From the NCBI RefSeq assembly GCF_947502895.1, contig NZ_CANNBM010000001.1, positions 1,426,001 through 1,490,000 of the forward strand: a DNA stretch of 64,000 nt, given 5' to 3'. This document shows positions 18,401 through 26,278 of this stretch, in pieces. The position numbers were made by a program, and so were the translations under genes. Within the stretch, counting starts at the first letter, position 1; the number at the start of each line of letters is the position of its first letter. The notes under the pieces were generated by a model, which had not been told where the DNA came from, made no database searches, and worked only from the letters and a program-made list of their open reading frames with translations. This DNA is from an uncultured Sulfitobacter sp. GTDB taxonomy: Bacteria; Pseudomonadota; Alphaproteobacteria; Rhodobacterales; Rhodobacteraceae.

Positions 18401-20839
18401 GAAGCGGGTGATGTGACCATCCCTCTGAATGTCACACAAGAGTGGGGCAATAGCGCCTATGTCACCGCAACAGTGATCCGCCCGATGGATGAGGACGCAG
18501 GACTGAACCCTGCCCGAAGCCTCGGATTGGCACACGCGCGCATTGCGCCAGAAGACAAACAGCTGACAGTGTCATTTGATGTGCCTGACGTGATTGACGG
18601 ACAGGCAGGTGTATTGCGGGTGCCCGTCAACATAAGCGGCATTGCGCAGGGCGAGACTGCTTATGTGACACTGGCTGCGGTTGACGTGGGTATTTTGAAC
18701 CTCACTAACTTTAAAGCGCCCGACCCTGCCGCGCATTACTTTGGCCAGCGGCGTTTGGGGGTTGAGTTGCGCGATGTGTATGGACGCTTGATCGACGGTT
18801 TGAACGGCGCGTTGGGGCGTGTCCGCTCGGGAGGGGATGCGGTGGCGGCAGCTCAATTGCAATCACCCCCACCGACCGAGGCGCTGATGGCGTTCTATAG
18901 CGGCCCCGTTACCGTGGGTTCAGACGGGCAAGCAGTGGTCGAGGTCACGCGCCCTGCGTTTAATGGTACAATCCGTCTTATGGCCATCGCATGGAGCGAA
19001 ACTGCGGTCGGCAGTGCAAGTAATGATATAATTGCCCGCGACCCTGTTGTGATAACGGCGAGCCTGCCGCGCCTTTTGGCCCCCGATGATCAAAGCCAGC
19101 TATTGCTAGAGCTGACACCGACGCACGGTACTGGTGGTGTCGCTTCGCTGGAAGTGTCTGCGGGGGATGGCATCCGGATTATGGGTCTGCCAACGGAAGT
19201 GAACCTCTCTCAAGGGGTGACGCTGCGTCTTCCCTTTCCTTTGGTCGCACGTGAAATCGGAGATCATCAGATTATAGTGAAACTGACACCCTCGCAGGGC
19301 GCTGTACTGCAAAAGGTGCTTACGTTGGCCGTACGCGCGAATGATCCTGAAATCGCCACAACCCGCCGCTTTGCGCTGGGAGCGGGCGAAACATTTACGT
19401 TCGACCGCGCTGTGTTGGGCGGATTGCGGCAAGGGACAGGCAGTGCTGTTCTGACCGCAGGTCCGCTTGCGCGGCTTGATGTGCCGGACTTGTTGCGCCA
19501 GCTGGACCGATACCCCTATGGATGTACCGAGCAGGTGACCTCCGGCGCGCTGCCATTGCTCTATCTGAGCGAAATTGCAGGGCAGGCAGGCCTGGGCGCA
19601 CCTGACCTGATCAAAGCAAAAGTTGAAGAGGGCATCGCACGTGTGATCTCGCGTCAGGCATCTAATGGTGCATTCGGTATGTGGCGTGCACAATCGGGTG
19701 ATTTCTGGCTGGACGCTTATGTCACTGATTTTCTCTGGCGTGCGCAGGCGCAAGGCTACGCCGTGCCGCAACGCGCATTGGCTGCTGCGATGGACAACCT
19801 ACGCAACCGCATCAACTTTGCGCCTGATTTCGATAGGGGAGGTGAGGATATCGCCTATGCCCTGCTGGTGCTTGCCCGTGCCGGTGCTGCTCAAATGGGT
19901 GACCTACGCTATTATGCGGACACGAAAGCCGCTGCTTTTGCTACGCCAATGGCAGTCGCGCAATTGGGGGCTGCGCTTGCTGCATATGGTGATCCTGTGC
20001 GGGCTGATCTGATGTTCGCGCGGGCAGGGGCGCTTTTGCTACAAGCACCTGACCGGACCGCATGGCGCGACGATTTTGGCAGCGCACTTCGCGACCGTGC
20101 AGCAGTGCTGACCCTCGCATCCGAAAGCGGCAGCAGCGCTGTTGATACGGTCGCATTGGCGCGAACACTCCAGTCGCCCGAACGCAATCTGTCGACCCAG
20201 GAAGCGGCACAGGTTGTGCTCGCAGCCCATGCAATGGGCGATAGCATATCGGCTGGTATCACGGTGGATGGTGCGCAGGTCAGCGGGACACTGGTGCGTA
20301 AACTGAATGATCGGTCGTCTATTCCTATGTTGCTCAAAAACACTTCCGATACTGTTCAGGATATAACTCTGACCACCTATGGCGTGCCGCAGGTTGCACC
20401 CGATGCAGGTGGTTACGGCTATGCGATTACCCGTCAATATTTCACGATGGAGGGGCAGGCGGTCACGGGCCCTGTCGTCTCTGGAACGCGGTTGGTTGCT
20501 GTGTTGTCGATACAACCGTTTGAGCAAATGGGCGCGCGGCTGATGATTGATGACCCGCTGCCAGGTGGGTTCGAGATTGATAACCCTAATCTGCTGGCCA
20601 GTGGCTCTGTCAAAGGGCTGGATTGGCTGAAGACCACCACACCGCAGAACGTGGAATTCCGCTCGGATCGCTTTCTGGCTGCTGTGGATCATTCGGGAGC
20701 GGAAGCATTTCAATTGGCCTATGTCGTGCGTGCTGTTACCTCGGGGAGCTATCACCATCCGGCGGCACTTGTGTCAGACATGTACCGTCCTGAATACCGC
20801 GCCACGACTGCCACGTCCCGCCTGACCGTCATTCCGTGA
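15422..20839 (+). CDS. Alpha-2-macroglobulin family protein with N-terminal PAN domain
   Basis: Very large periplasmic protein, 1805 residues. A cleavable Sec signal (ending ASA-QP) lacks a lipobox, whereas E. coli YfhM is a lipoprotein. A PAN/apple-like module with four cysteines follows (about residues 28-95). The rest is the macroglobulin scaffold: MG domains, a bait region, and a thioester domain with GCTEQ (Cys1368-Gln1371) and the following alpha-toroid. Such proteins covalently trap attacking proteases, and pairing with PBP1c suggests protection during wall repair. The ATG has AGGAAAAAGGG upstream; the earlier part of the open frame is non-coding. The stop overlaps the pbpC GTG. Confidence 0.93.
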   Translation: MRILQSVTGAIVLLAVSIAAASAQPAVPEHRYVYAQDTDFFGADLAQMFDTTRSACARACSAQRDCVAFTFNTRSNACFPKSGVTQTEFFEGALSARKQTTPADIHALAAVRLAELGFQNEADIALAVALVQTNADRYMLGGITLEDAVAALDAAVTRGDIPAAARWAGSAVALTDRGYVWARLAWLGLRPRGDTPRDLHRRLQREAVPAAINAYLRAQSVAQQVTALDLLSRALEANRRGREMIAPLRLAAGLEPREEIQARLDTAIGKYGFRITDTRVDNNAARPRICAEFSEKLVQAGVDYQPFVRLTDPALVVEAGAQELCIDGVSHGARYTATFRAGLPAASGEVLHNDIAVTLYVRDRDPSVRFSGRAYVLPRSAQAALPVETVNTDTVELTLRRVSDRNLLRAMQDSYFGKPLSKYEEDAFSSTIAQDVWSGSGEVKNTLNVTMTTRLPLDEALAGEPAGIYALTAGIKGADPYENPAATQWFILTDLGLATVTGVDGLHATVRSLRDAKPRAGVSLSLISQANAVLGEVETDDQGRAHFPAGLTRGNGAAAPALLMAVGAGGDAAFLSLREPAFDLSDRGVEGRAPAPAIDTYLSTDRGAYRAGETIFATVLTRDAQGRAVNGLPLVAVLRRPDGVEYSRTLSTNSAVGGHVFALPVSGQAPRGAWRLDVVADPAQGPLSSQTILVEDFLPDRIEFDLSLPDASLGLGDTPPMQIDARYLFGAPASDLSVEGEARLRMTRNLDAYPDFVFGRYDQRFDTRTTYLDAVRTDAAGAARIALRMPKLEEMPSQPLEVAIVARIAEGSGRAVERRMTRALRPDGPLIGIKQKFEGVLAEGTDAVFDLIATQDELPVRWTFNRIETRYQWYQSGGGWAWEPLTRRIRVASGETDLGNTPTSLTLPTEWGKYELLVEHAGAAYAVSSVLISSGWYGGDSANDTPNFLPVSLDRETYRIGDTAQLRIVAPHAGIADISVMSNRVIEQTALAVEAGDVTIPLNVTQEWGNSAYVTATVIRPMDEDAGLNPARSLGLAHARIAPEDKQLTVSFDVPDVIDGQAGVLRVPVNISGIAQGETAYVTLAAVDVGILNLTNFKAPDPAAHYFGQRRLGVELRDVYGRLIDGLNGALGRVRSGGDAVAAAQLQSPPPTEALMAFYSGPVTVGSDGQAVVEVTRPAFNGTIRLMAIAWSETAVGSASNDIIARDPVVITASLPRLLAPDDQSQLLLELTPTHGTGGVASLEVSAGDGIRIMGLPTEVNLSQGVTLRLPFPLVAREIGDHQIIVKLTPSQGAVLQKVLTLAVRANDPEIATTRRFALGAGETFTFDRAVLGGLRQGTGSAVLTAGPLARLDVPDLLRQLDRYPYGCTEQVTSGALPLLYLSEIAGQAGLGAPDLIKAKVEEGIARVISRQASNGAFGMWRAQSGDFWLDAYVTDFLWRAQAQGYAVPQRALAAAMDNLRNRINFAPDFDRGGEDIAYALLVLARAGAAQMGDLRYYADTKAAAFATPMAVAQLGAALAAYGDPVRADLMFARAGALLLQAPDRTAWRDDFGSALRDRAAVLTLASESGSSAVDTVALARTLQSPERNLSTQEAAQVVLAAHAMGDSISAGITVDGAQVSGTLVRKLNDRSSIPMLLKNTSDTVQDITLTTYGVPQVAPDAGGYGYAITRQYFTMEGQAVTGPVVSGTRLVAVLSIQPFEQMGARLMIDDPLPGGFEIDNPNLLASGSVKGLDWLKTTTPQNVEFRSDRFLAAVDHSGAEAFQLAYVVRAVTSGSYHHPAALVSDMYRPEYRATTATSRLTVIP

Positions 20840-22866
20840 GGCGTGGCGCCTACATTTTGTTCTGTTCCGCTGCGCTGTTGTGGGCAGCAGCGTTTGCACG
20901 TGACAGGCTGGATGTATGGGTCGCGCAAACTGTATTGCCTCCTGTTCTGTCGCAGACGGGCGTCGAAGTGCGTGCGCGCGATGGTGCTTTGCTGCGGGCT
21001 TTTCCGGTTGAGAACGGTCGCATGCGGCTTGCAGTTGCGCTGGATCAGGTAGATCCCAATTATATCGACATGTTGATTGCCTATGAAGATAAACGCTTTT
21101 TTGGACATAGCGGTGTTGATTTGCGCGCTGTGCTGCGGGCCGGCGCGCAGATGGTATGGCACGGCCGCGTTGTCTCTGGAGGGTCTACCCTGACCATGCA
21201 AGTCGCCCGTCTGCTGGAGAATTCAGGCACGGGCACCATAACAGGCAAGATGCGGCAAATACGTGTGGCTCTCGCGCTGGAACGGCGGCTAACCAAGGCA
21301 CAAATCCTGAGCTTGTATCTGCATCATGCGCCTTACGGCGGTGCTGTTGAAGGAGTGCGGGCTGCCAGCCTTGCGTGGTTTGGCAAAGAACCACGTCGCC
21401 TGACCCAAGCACAATCCGCACTGCTTGTCGCCCTGCCGCAAGCACCCGAGGCACGCAGGCCAGATCGTCATCCGTCCACTGCCAGAGCGGCGCGCGCGCG
21501 GGTACTGTCCCGACTTGGCATTTCACCCCATAGCCAACCCGCAGATGTGCCACGGGCCATGCTGCCCATGCCCCAAAATGCCCCGCACCTTGCCGAGCGT
21601 CTTCGCAAAGCTGCTCCGGCAAAGTTACGCCATGTCACAACGATTGACGCAGTGCTTCAGGATCAGCTGCAAACCCTCGCCCGTCGTGCAGTGATGGGGC
21701 AAGCGCGGGGGGTGTCCATCGCGATTATGGTGGCCGACCATCAAAGCGGAGATGTATTGGCCTATGTTGGATCGCCAGATTACGGCGATGAAAACGGCGC
21801 ATTGGGTTTTGTGGATATGACTGCTGCCAAACGCTCGCCCGGATCAACGCTCAAGCCACTGGTATACGGGCTCGCGTTTGATCAGGGTTTGGTTCACCCC
21901 GATACTTTAATCAATGACGCACCAGTGTCATTCGGTGGCTATGCGCCCCAGAACTTTGACGGAGTATTTCGCGGGATGTTGACGGTGCGCGATGCACTGA
22001 CCTTGTCGTTGAATATCCCGCCAGTGATCCTGACGCATGAGCTGGGGCCTGCACGTTTGATGTCGGGTCTGCGCCGCGCAGGCACCAAACCCGTTTTGCC
22101 AGCTGGCCAAGCAGGGCTTGCCGTAGCGTTGGGTGGTGTGGGGCTTAGCCTGACAGACTTGACCCAACTCTATGCAGGAATTGCCCAAGGTGGACAGGCC
22201 GTTACATTGCGCACAACGCAGGATGGACTATCCATCGCGCGCAGTGCCTTCATGTCGCGCAAGGCCGCATGGCAGGTATCAAATATACTTGCGCAAATTG
22301 CCCCACCTCAGGGTGTAGCGGTGCACGCGGGGGCCATTGCGTACAAGACGGGCACTTCCTACGGCCACCGCGATGCATGGAGCATCGGGTTTGATGGACA
22401 TCACGTTGTAGGTGTGTGGCTGGGCCGTCCCGATGGAACGCCGGTGCCGGGTGCCTTTGGCGGTGATCTGGCTGCTCCGTTATTATTCGAAGCATTTGGC
22501 CGCATAAGTGCAGAGCGACAAGCGTTGGCCCCCCCGCCTGCAGATACGCTGATCCTTGGTACCGCAAAGCTGCCTGCAAATTTGCGTCTTTTCCAAAGCC
22601 GTGATGCGGTTTTTGATGCCGATCCTGATTGGCCTGTTGTGGCCTTCCCACCAGACGGGGCCGTGTTGCGGCGCAGTGGCGTGGGCGTGCCCTTGCGTTT
22701 GCGTGCAGGTACGCTTCCACTGACTGTGCTGGTGAACGGCCTGCCCGTAGGAGAATCGCTGCGCCAGAGGGATGTTGTATTGCCGCTGGACGATCCGGGT
22801 TTTGCACAGATTTCGGTTGTCGATGCAAAAGGGCGCAGTGCCAGTGTGGAAATCCGGCTGGACTAA
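20836..22866 (+). CDS. pbpC: Penicillin-binding protein 1C
   Basis: Bifunctional peptidoglycan synthase, 676 residues: N-terminal membrane anchor (about 5-22), GT51 glycosyltransferase with AYEDKRFFGHSGVD and GGSTLTMQVARLL, transpeptidase with SPGSTLKPL (nucleophile Ser337), SLN (SLNIPP) and KTGTS (Lys504), then a C-terminal biPBP_C beta domain. Start is GTG 20836, overlapping the A2M TGA as GTGA, so synthesis is coupled. A2M-pbpC pairs are widespread in Gram-negatives and thought to defend and repair damaged murein. Confidence 0.95.
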   Translation: MRRGAYILFCSAALLWAAAFARDRLDVWVAQTVLPPVLSQTGVEVRARDGALLRAFPVENGRMRLAVALDQVDPNYIDMLIAYEDKRFFGHSGVDLRAVLRAGAQMVWHGRVVSGGSTLTMQVARLLENSGTGTITGKMRQIRVALALERRLTKAQILSLYLHHAPYGGAVEGVRAASLAWFGKEPRRLTQAQSALLVALPQAPEARRPDRHPSTARAARARVLSRLGISPHSQPADVPRAMLPMPQNAPHLAERLRKAAPAKLRHVTTIDAVLQDQLQTLARRAVMGQARGVSIAIMVADHQSGDVLAYVGSPDYGDENGALGFVDMTAAKRSPGSTLKPLVYGLAFDQGLVHPDTLINDAPVSFGGYAPQNFDGVFRGMLTVRDALTLSLNIPPVILTHELGPARLMSGLRRAGTKPVLPAGQAGLAVALGGVGLSLTDLTQLYAGIAQGGQAVTLRTTQDGLSIARSAFMSRKAAWQVSNILAQIAPPQGVAVHAGAIAYKTGTSYGHRDAWSIGFDGHHVVGVWLGRPDGTPVPGAFGGDLAAPLLFEAFGRISAERQALAPPPADTLILGTAKLPANLRLFQSRDAVFDADPDWPVVAFPPDGAVLRRSGVGVPLRLRAGTLPLTVLVNGLPVGESLRQRDVVLPLDDPGFAQISVVDAKGRSASVEIRLD

Positions 22867-22893
22867 TTGGGGTCTGGGTGACATTCCTGCGCC

Positions 22894-23805
22894 ATGTCCC
22901 TTGCCCTTTCTGTTCTTCCACTGCTGCTGATTATCGCCACGGGGTACGCGTTAGCGAAGTCGGAGATTATTCCGCGGGGCAGTTGGGCAGCAATCGAAAC
23001 CTTGTCATTTCGCGGCTTGATCCCTGCTACGCTGGTTCTTGCCATCGCCCGTTCCGATCTATCGATTGAGCGGTTCGGTGGGTTTGGTGTTGCTTTGGTC
23101 GGTACGTTGGCCGTGGTCGTGCTGCTGGCTCTCGCGCTACGCTTTTTGCCGCACCATCGTTTGGGCAACCCGTCCTTCACGTCATTGTTTCAGTCGAGCA
23201 TACGCTGGAATGCTTTTGTAGCTCTCGCTGCGGCAGAGCAGTTTTTGACAGGGGGCATTGCGATCCTCGCGGTAGCGATTGCACTCCTTATTCCGCTGAT
23301 TAATGTAATTTGTATTGTCGTGCTTGCCGCTTTTGGTCCTTCAAAGGCGAGCGTTGCAAAGGTGCTGAACACTCTTGTCCGGAATCCTCTGGTGCAGGCG
23401 TGCGTGATTGGCCTTGCCCTCAATCTGTCGGGTGTATCGCTGCCTCAACCTGTGGCCGAGACGTTGGACATGATCGGGCGCGGCGCGCTTGGTGTCGGGC
23501 TGATGGCTGTTGGCGCAGGGATCAGTTTGCGGCGTTTGGGGCGCGTCGATTGGCGCGTGGGTCTGGGGGCGTTTATGCGCCCTGTGCTCGCGTCTGGCGT
23601 ATTTGTGGGTTTTGGACTGGCGCTGGACCTATCTTCGGTACAGGTTTTTGCCGGTGTACTTGTGTTTGCAGCCCCCGCTGCATCTAACGGTTATATCGTG
23701 GCAAAGCAGATGGGTGGTGATGCTGACCTCTATGCAGACATCATGACATGGCAGGTTGTTCTGTCGCTGCTTATTCTGCCGCTCTGGGCGTTTATCCTGC
23801 TTTAA
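22894..23805 (+). CDS. AEC-family transporter
   Basis: Membrane protein of 303 residues with about ten hydrophobic segments and the AEC (auxin efflux carrier-like) halves; the central loop around FGPSKASVAKVLNTLVRNPLVQ precedes the second helix bundle, as in the family. Substrate unknown; characterised bacterial members move malate or malonate. It starts 27 bp after pbpC and may be cotranscribed. Its 3' end overlaps the convergent GNAT gene by 4 nt. A second, only distantly similar AEC gene lies at 58275-59204. Confidence 0.82.
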   Translation: MSLALSVLPLLLIIATGYALAKSEIIPRGSWAAIETLSFRGLIPATLVLAIARSDLSIERFGGFGVALVGTLAVVVLLALALRFLPHHRLGNPSFTSLFQSSIRWNAFVALAAAEQFLTGGIAILAVAIALLIPLINVICIVVLAAFGPSKASVAKVLNTLVRNPLVQACVIGLALNLSGVSLPQPVAETLDMIGRGALGVGLMAVGAGISLRRLGRVDWRVGLGAFMRPVLASGVFVGFGLALDLSSVQVFAGVLVFAAPAASNGYIVAKQMGGDADLYADIMTWQVVLSLLILPLWAFILL

Positions 23806-24239
23806 AAGCGCAGGACAAGGCCATGTTTCTCATGACCGGAGAATCCCAGCTTTTCGTAAAAACCTAACGCGCTGCGGGCCGTACCTGTCATCAGCATAAT
23901 CTTGTAAGCGCCCGCAGTCTTTGCACGATCAATGGCGCCCTGCAAAACAGCCCGCCCAATGCCTTTGCCCTGATGTGCAGGGTCGCAAATCACGTTTTCG
24001 ATCAACGCATAGGGCCGGCCACCAGAGGTCATGTTGGGTAGCAGATGCAGTGTTACCATGGCAATAACCTGCCCTGCGTCCTCGACCCCGACCACATGCG
24101 TCCCTGGATGGTTTAGAACAGCATCAAATGCAGCGCTGCTGGTGCTGACTGGAACGGGGTCGCGGGTCAGTATCTGATAGAGGCGCAGGGCCTGCTCGAA
24201 ATCCCCAGTGGCAAGATCGCGAAGTATCACCTGCTTCAT
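23802..24239 (-). CDS. GNAT-family N-acetyltransferase
   Basis: Small acetyltransferase of 145 residues. The acetyl-CoA binding motif A is seen as VICDPAHQGKGIGRAVL (about residues 84-100) and the C-terminal ALGFYEKLGF is the usual GNAT beta6-alpha4 end. Acceptor substrate unknown. ATG 24239 overlaps the stop of the preceding gene as ATGA, making it the last cistron of the MoxR-DUF58-DUF4159 operon; whether it acts with the others is uncertain. An earlier start would lie inside the upstream gene. Confidence 0.85.
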   Translation of the reverse strand: MKQVILRDLATGDFEQALRLYQILTRDPVPVSTSSAAFDAVLNHPGTHVVGVEDAGQVIAMVTLHLLPNMTSGGRPYALIENVICDPAHQGKGIGRAVLQGAIDRAKTAGAYKIMLMTGTARSALGFYEKLGFSGHEKHGLVLRF

Positions 24240-26278
24240 CTGCGTCCTTCGCGCAGCCAAGCAGCGGTGATCAGTCCTGCGCTTAACAGCAACACCAGCC
24301 ATGCAGGCAGGATAGGCGTCTGGCGGACGTCGCGCGTCTCATAGGCGTCACGGGGTGTGAAGCCTATCCAACCTCGGCCAGCTGCAGGTCTGCCGGCGCG
24401 GACATTACGGATACGAGGCAGACCGTCTTCCAGACGGGTCACACCGCCGCGCATGGCCGACAGAACGAGTGCCAGTGCGGTGGCATCGGCGATGGTTTCA
24501 ACAAATTCGCGGGGCGCTGAGGGACCAAGGCCAATCACGCTAACCTGATCGCCATTCTCCAACCGGTAAAGCCCGATTTCTGGGCCTGTAAACACTGTCT
24601 CAAAACGGCCGGGTGCAACAGGAGTAAGGGGCAGTTCCGTGGTGGTGCCGTCCGGTCTTGTAATTGTCAGCGGGGGTACAGTCTCGCTCAAGGTGCGTCG
24701 CTCAATCCGCATGGTCTGACCTTCCGCATTTGCGGTCAGTGCTTCCTCTTCAAGTTCTGGCTCGCCCATCATCCAGTGAGCAAGACGGCGAAGCAATTCC
24801 AGCTGTGGCCCACCGCCCTCATATCCACGGTTCCACAGCCAGGCATGGTCCGAAGCCAGCAAGGCCACGCGCCCTTCGTCAACACGGTCCAACACAAGAA
24901 GGGGTCGATCATCTACGCCTGTCATCACGACATTGCCAGAGGTTGCGGTTACATCAATTTGGCGCAACCAACGGCCCCACGCATCGTCTTTAGCAAGGCC
25001 CGTTGTTACAGGATGGCGATCGCCCAATTCGGAAACAACAGGCAAATAGGGTTCGTCCAGTACCCGTGCTGTTGGGTTGGCGGGCAAAACAGCGCCCAGC
25101 GGCGTTCGATATAAACTGTCGGCGCTGGCAAAGTCGGGGCCCGCAGATACCAGAACAGCACCACCGCTACGCACATATTGCGCGATATTTTCAAGGTAAA
25201 GCGCAGGAAGAATTCCGCGGCGTTTGTAGCGGTCAAAGATGATCAGATCGAAATCGTCGATCTTCTCCATGAATAATTCGCGTGTGGGAAAGGCGATCAG
25301 GGATAGCTCGGATACGGGCACGCCGTCTTGCTTTTCGGGGGGGCGCAGGATTGTGAAATGCACCAGATCGACCGAGCTGTCAGATTTGAGCAGGTTGCGC
25401 CATGTGCGTCCACCTGCATGAGGCTGGCCACTGACCAGCAACACGCGCAGACGGTCACGCACACCGTTGATCTGGATGATGGCCGCATTGTTTCGGTCGG
25501 TCAGCTCGCCCTCGGCTTCGGGCAGGGCAAAGCGGATCACATTGCGCCCGCCGTGGGGCAGGGTTACGGGCAGTTCCAGATCTTCGCCAATGGGTACGTT
25601 GAACCGCTGCGCATCCTCACCGTCAATCGAGATATCAAGCTGGGCAAACGCTGCGCCAGCGGGGGCGGCGCCCAGATCATCGATGCGCAGGGTCAGCAGT
25701 ACAGGCTCTCCGATGATGGCAAACGCAGGGGCACCAACGACACTTAGGCGCCGGTCCCAATCGTCTGCTTCACCCGACAAAAGAACGTGGAAGGGCGCTG
25801 GTAGATCAATGGGTAGATCGGCGTCATGCACACGTCCGTCTGTCAGCGCGACAATCCCTGCCACGCGCGCGCGTGGCTCTTCTGCCAAAGCTTCGCTTAG
25901 GGTTGTGAGCATCTGGGTGCCCGCGTCGCCCTCACCATCAGGTACAATCACACGGCGCAGCTCGGTATCGGGGCGCGCCTCGATCTGGGCGGCTAGCCTG
26001 TCGGCTGCTTGCGTGGTCTGAGCGGTCCGGTCGCCCAGCTTTTGGCTTGCGCTGCTGTCTTCCAGCATCAGGACAATGTCGCTCAGCGGTGCGCGGTCTT
26101 CTTGTTGGAACGAAGGACCAGCGAGTGCGGCCAGCACAACAGCGCCCGCCAGACCACGCAAGCCCCAGCCGCGCAAGCCGCGCACGAGTGCCAGCAGAAC
26201 ACCCAAGGCAGCTATCACAGCAACCATGACCAACAGGGGCCAAGGGACAAGCGGATCAAATACGATTGTTGTTGTCAT
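24236..26278 (-). CDS. Membrane protein with vWA-like and glutamine-amidotransferase-like domains
   Basis: 680 residues: two N-terminal helices (about 11-58), a von Willebrand A-like region whose MIDAS-type motif is intact (LEDSSAS, DxSxS) with a later ALTDGR, Ig-like segments, a class-I glutamine-amidotransferase-like domain (about 290-500, containing DLIIFDRY and SGGAVLVSAG), more beta sandwich, and a final C-terminal helix. No catalytic Cys is seen in the amidotransferase-like part, so it is probably a binding fold. It is likely anchored in the inner membrane facing the periplasm. Fourth gene of the MoxR operon, with 4-nt overlaps on both sides. Confidence 0.75.
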   Translation of the reverse strand: MTTTIVFDPLVPWPLLVMVAVIAALGVLLALVRGLRGWGLRGLAGAVVLAALAGPSFQQEDRAPLSDIVLMLEDSSASQKLGDRTAQTTQAADRLAAQIEARPDTELRRVIVPDGEGDAGTQMLTTLSEALAEEPRARVAGIVALTDGRVHDADLPIDLPAPFHVLLSGEADDWDRRLSVVGAPAFAIIGEPVLLTLRIDDLGAAPAGAAFAQLDISIDGEDAQRFNVPIGEDLELPVTLPHGGRNVIRFALPEAEGELTDRNNAAIIQINGVRDRLRVLLVSGQPHAGGRTWRNLLKSDSSVDLVHFTILRPPEKQDGVPVSELSLIAFPTRELFMEKIDDFDLIIFDRYKRRGILPALYLENIAQYVRSGGAVLVSAGPDFASADSLYRTPLGAVLPANPTARVLDEPYLPVVSELGDRHPVTTGLAKDDAWGRWLRQIDVTATSGNVVMTGVDDRPLLVLDRVDEGRVALLASDHAWLWNRGYEGGGPQLELLRRLAHWMMGEPELEEEALTANAEGQTMRIERRTLSETVPPLTITRPDGTTTELPLTPVAPGRFETVFTGPEIGLYRLENGDQVSVIGLGPSAPREFVETIADATALALVLSAMRGGVTRLEDGLPRIRNVRAGRPAAGRGWIGFTPRDAYETRDVRQTPILPAWLVLLLSAGLITAAWLREGRR

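Noticed and set aside
15320..20839. Many 60-240-codon antisense frames across the A2M and other GC-rich genes.
   Set aside because: They are complementary-strand shadows of long, well-supported genes and show no signals of their own.
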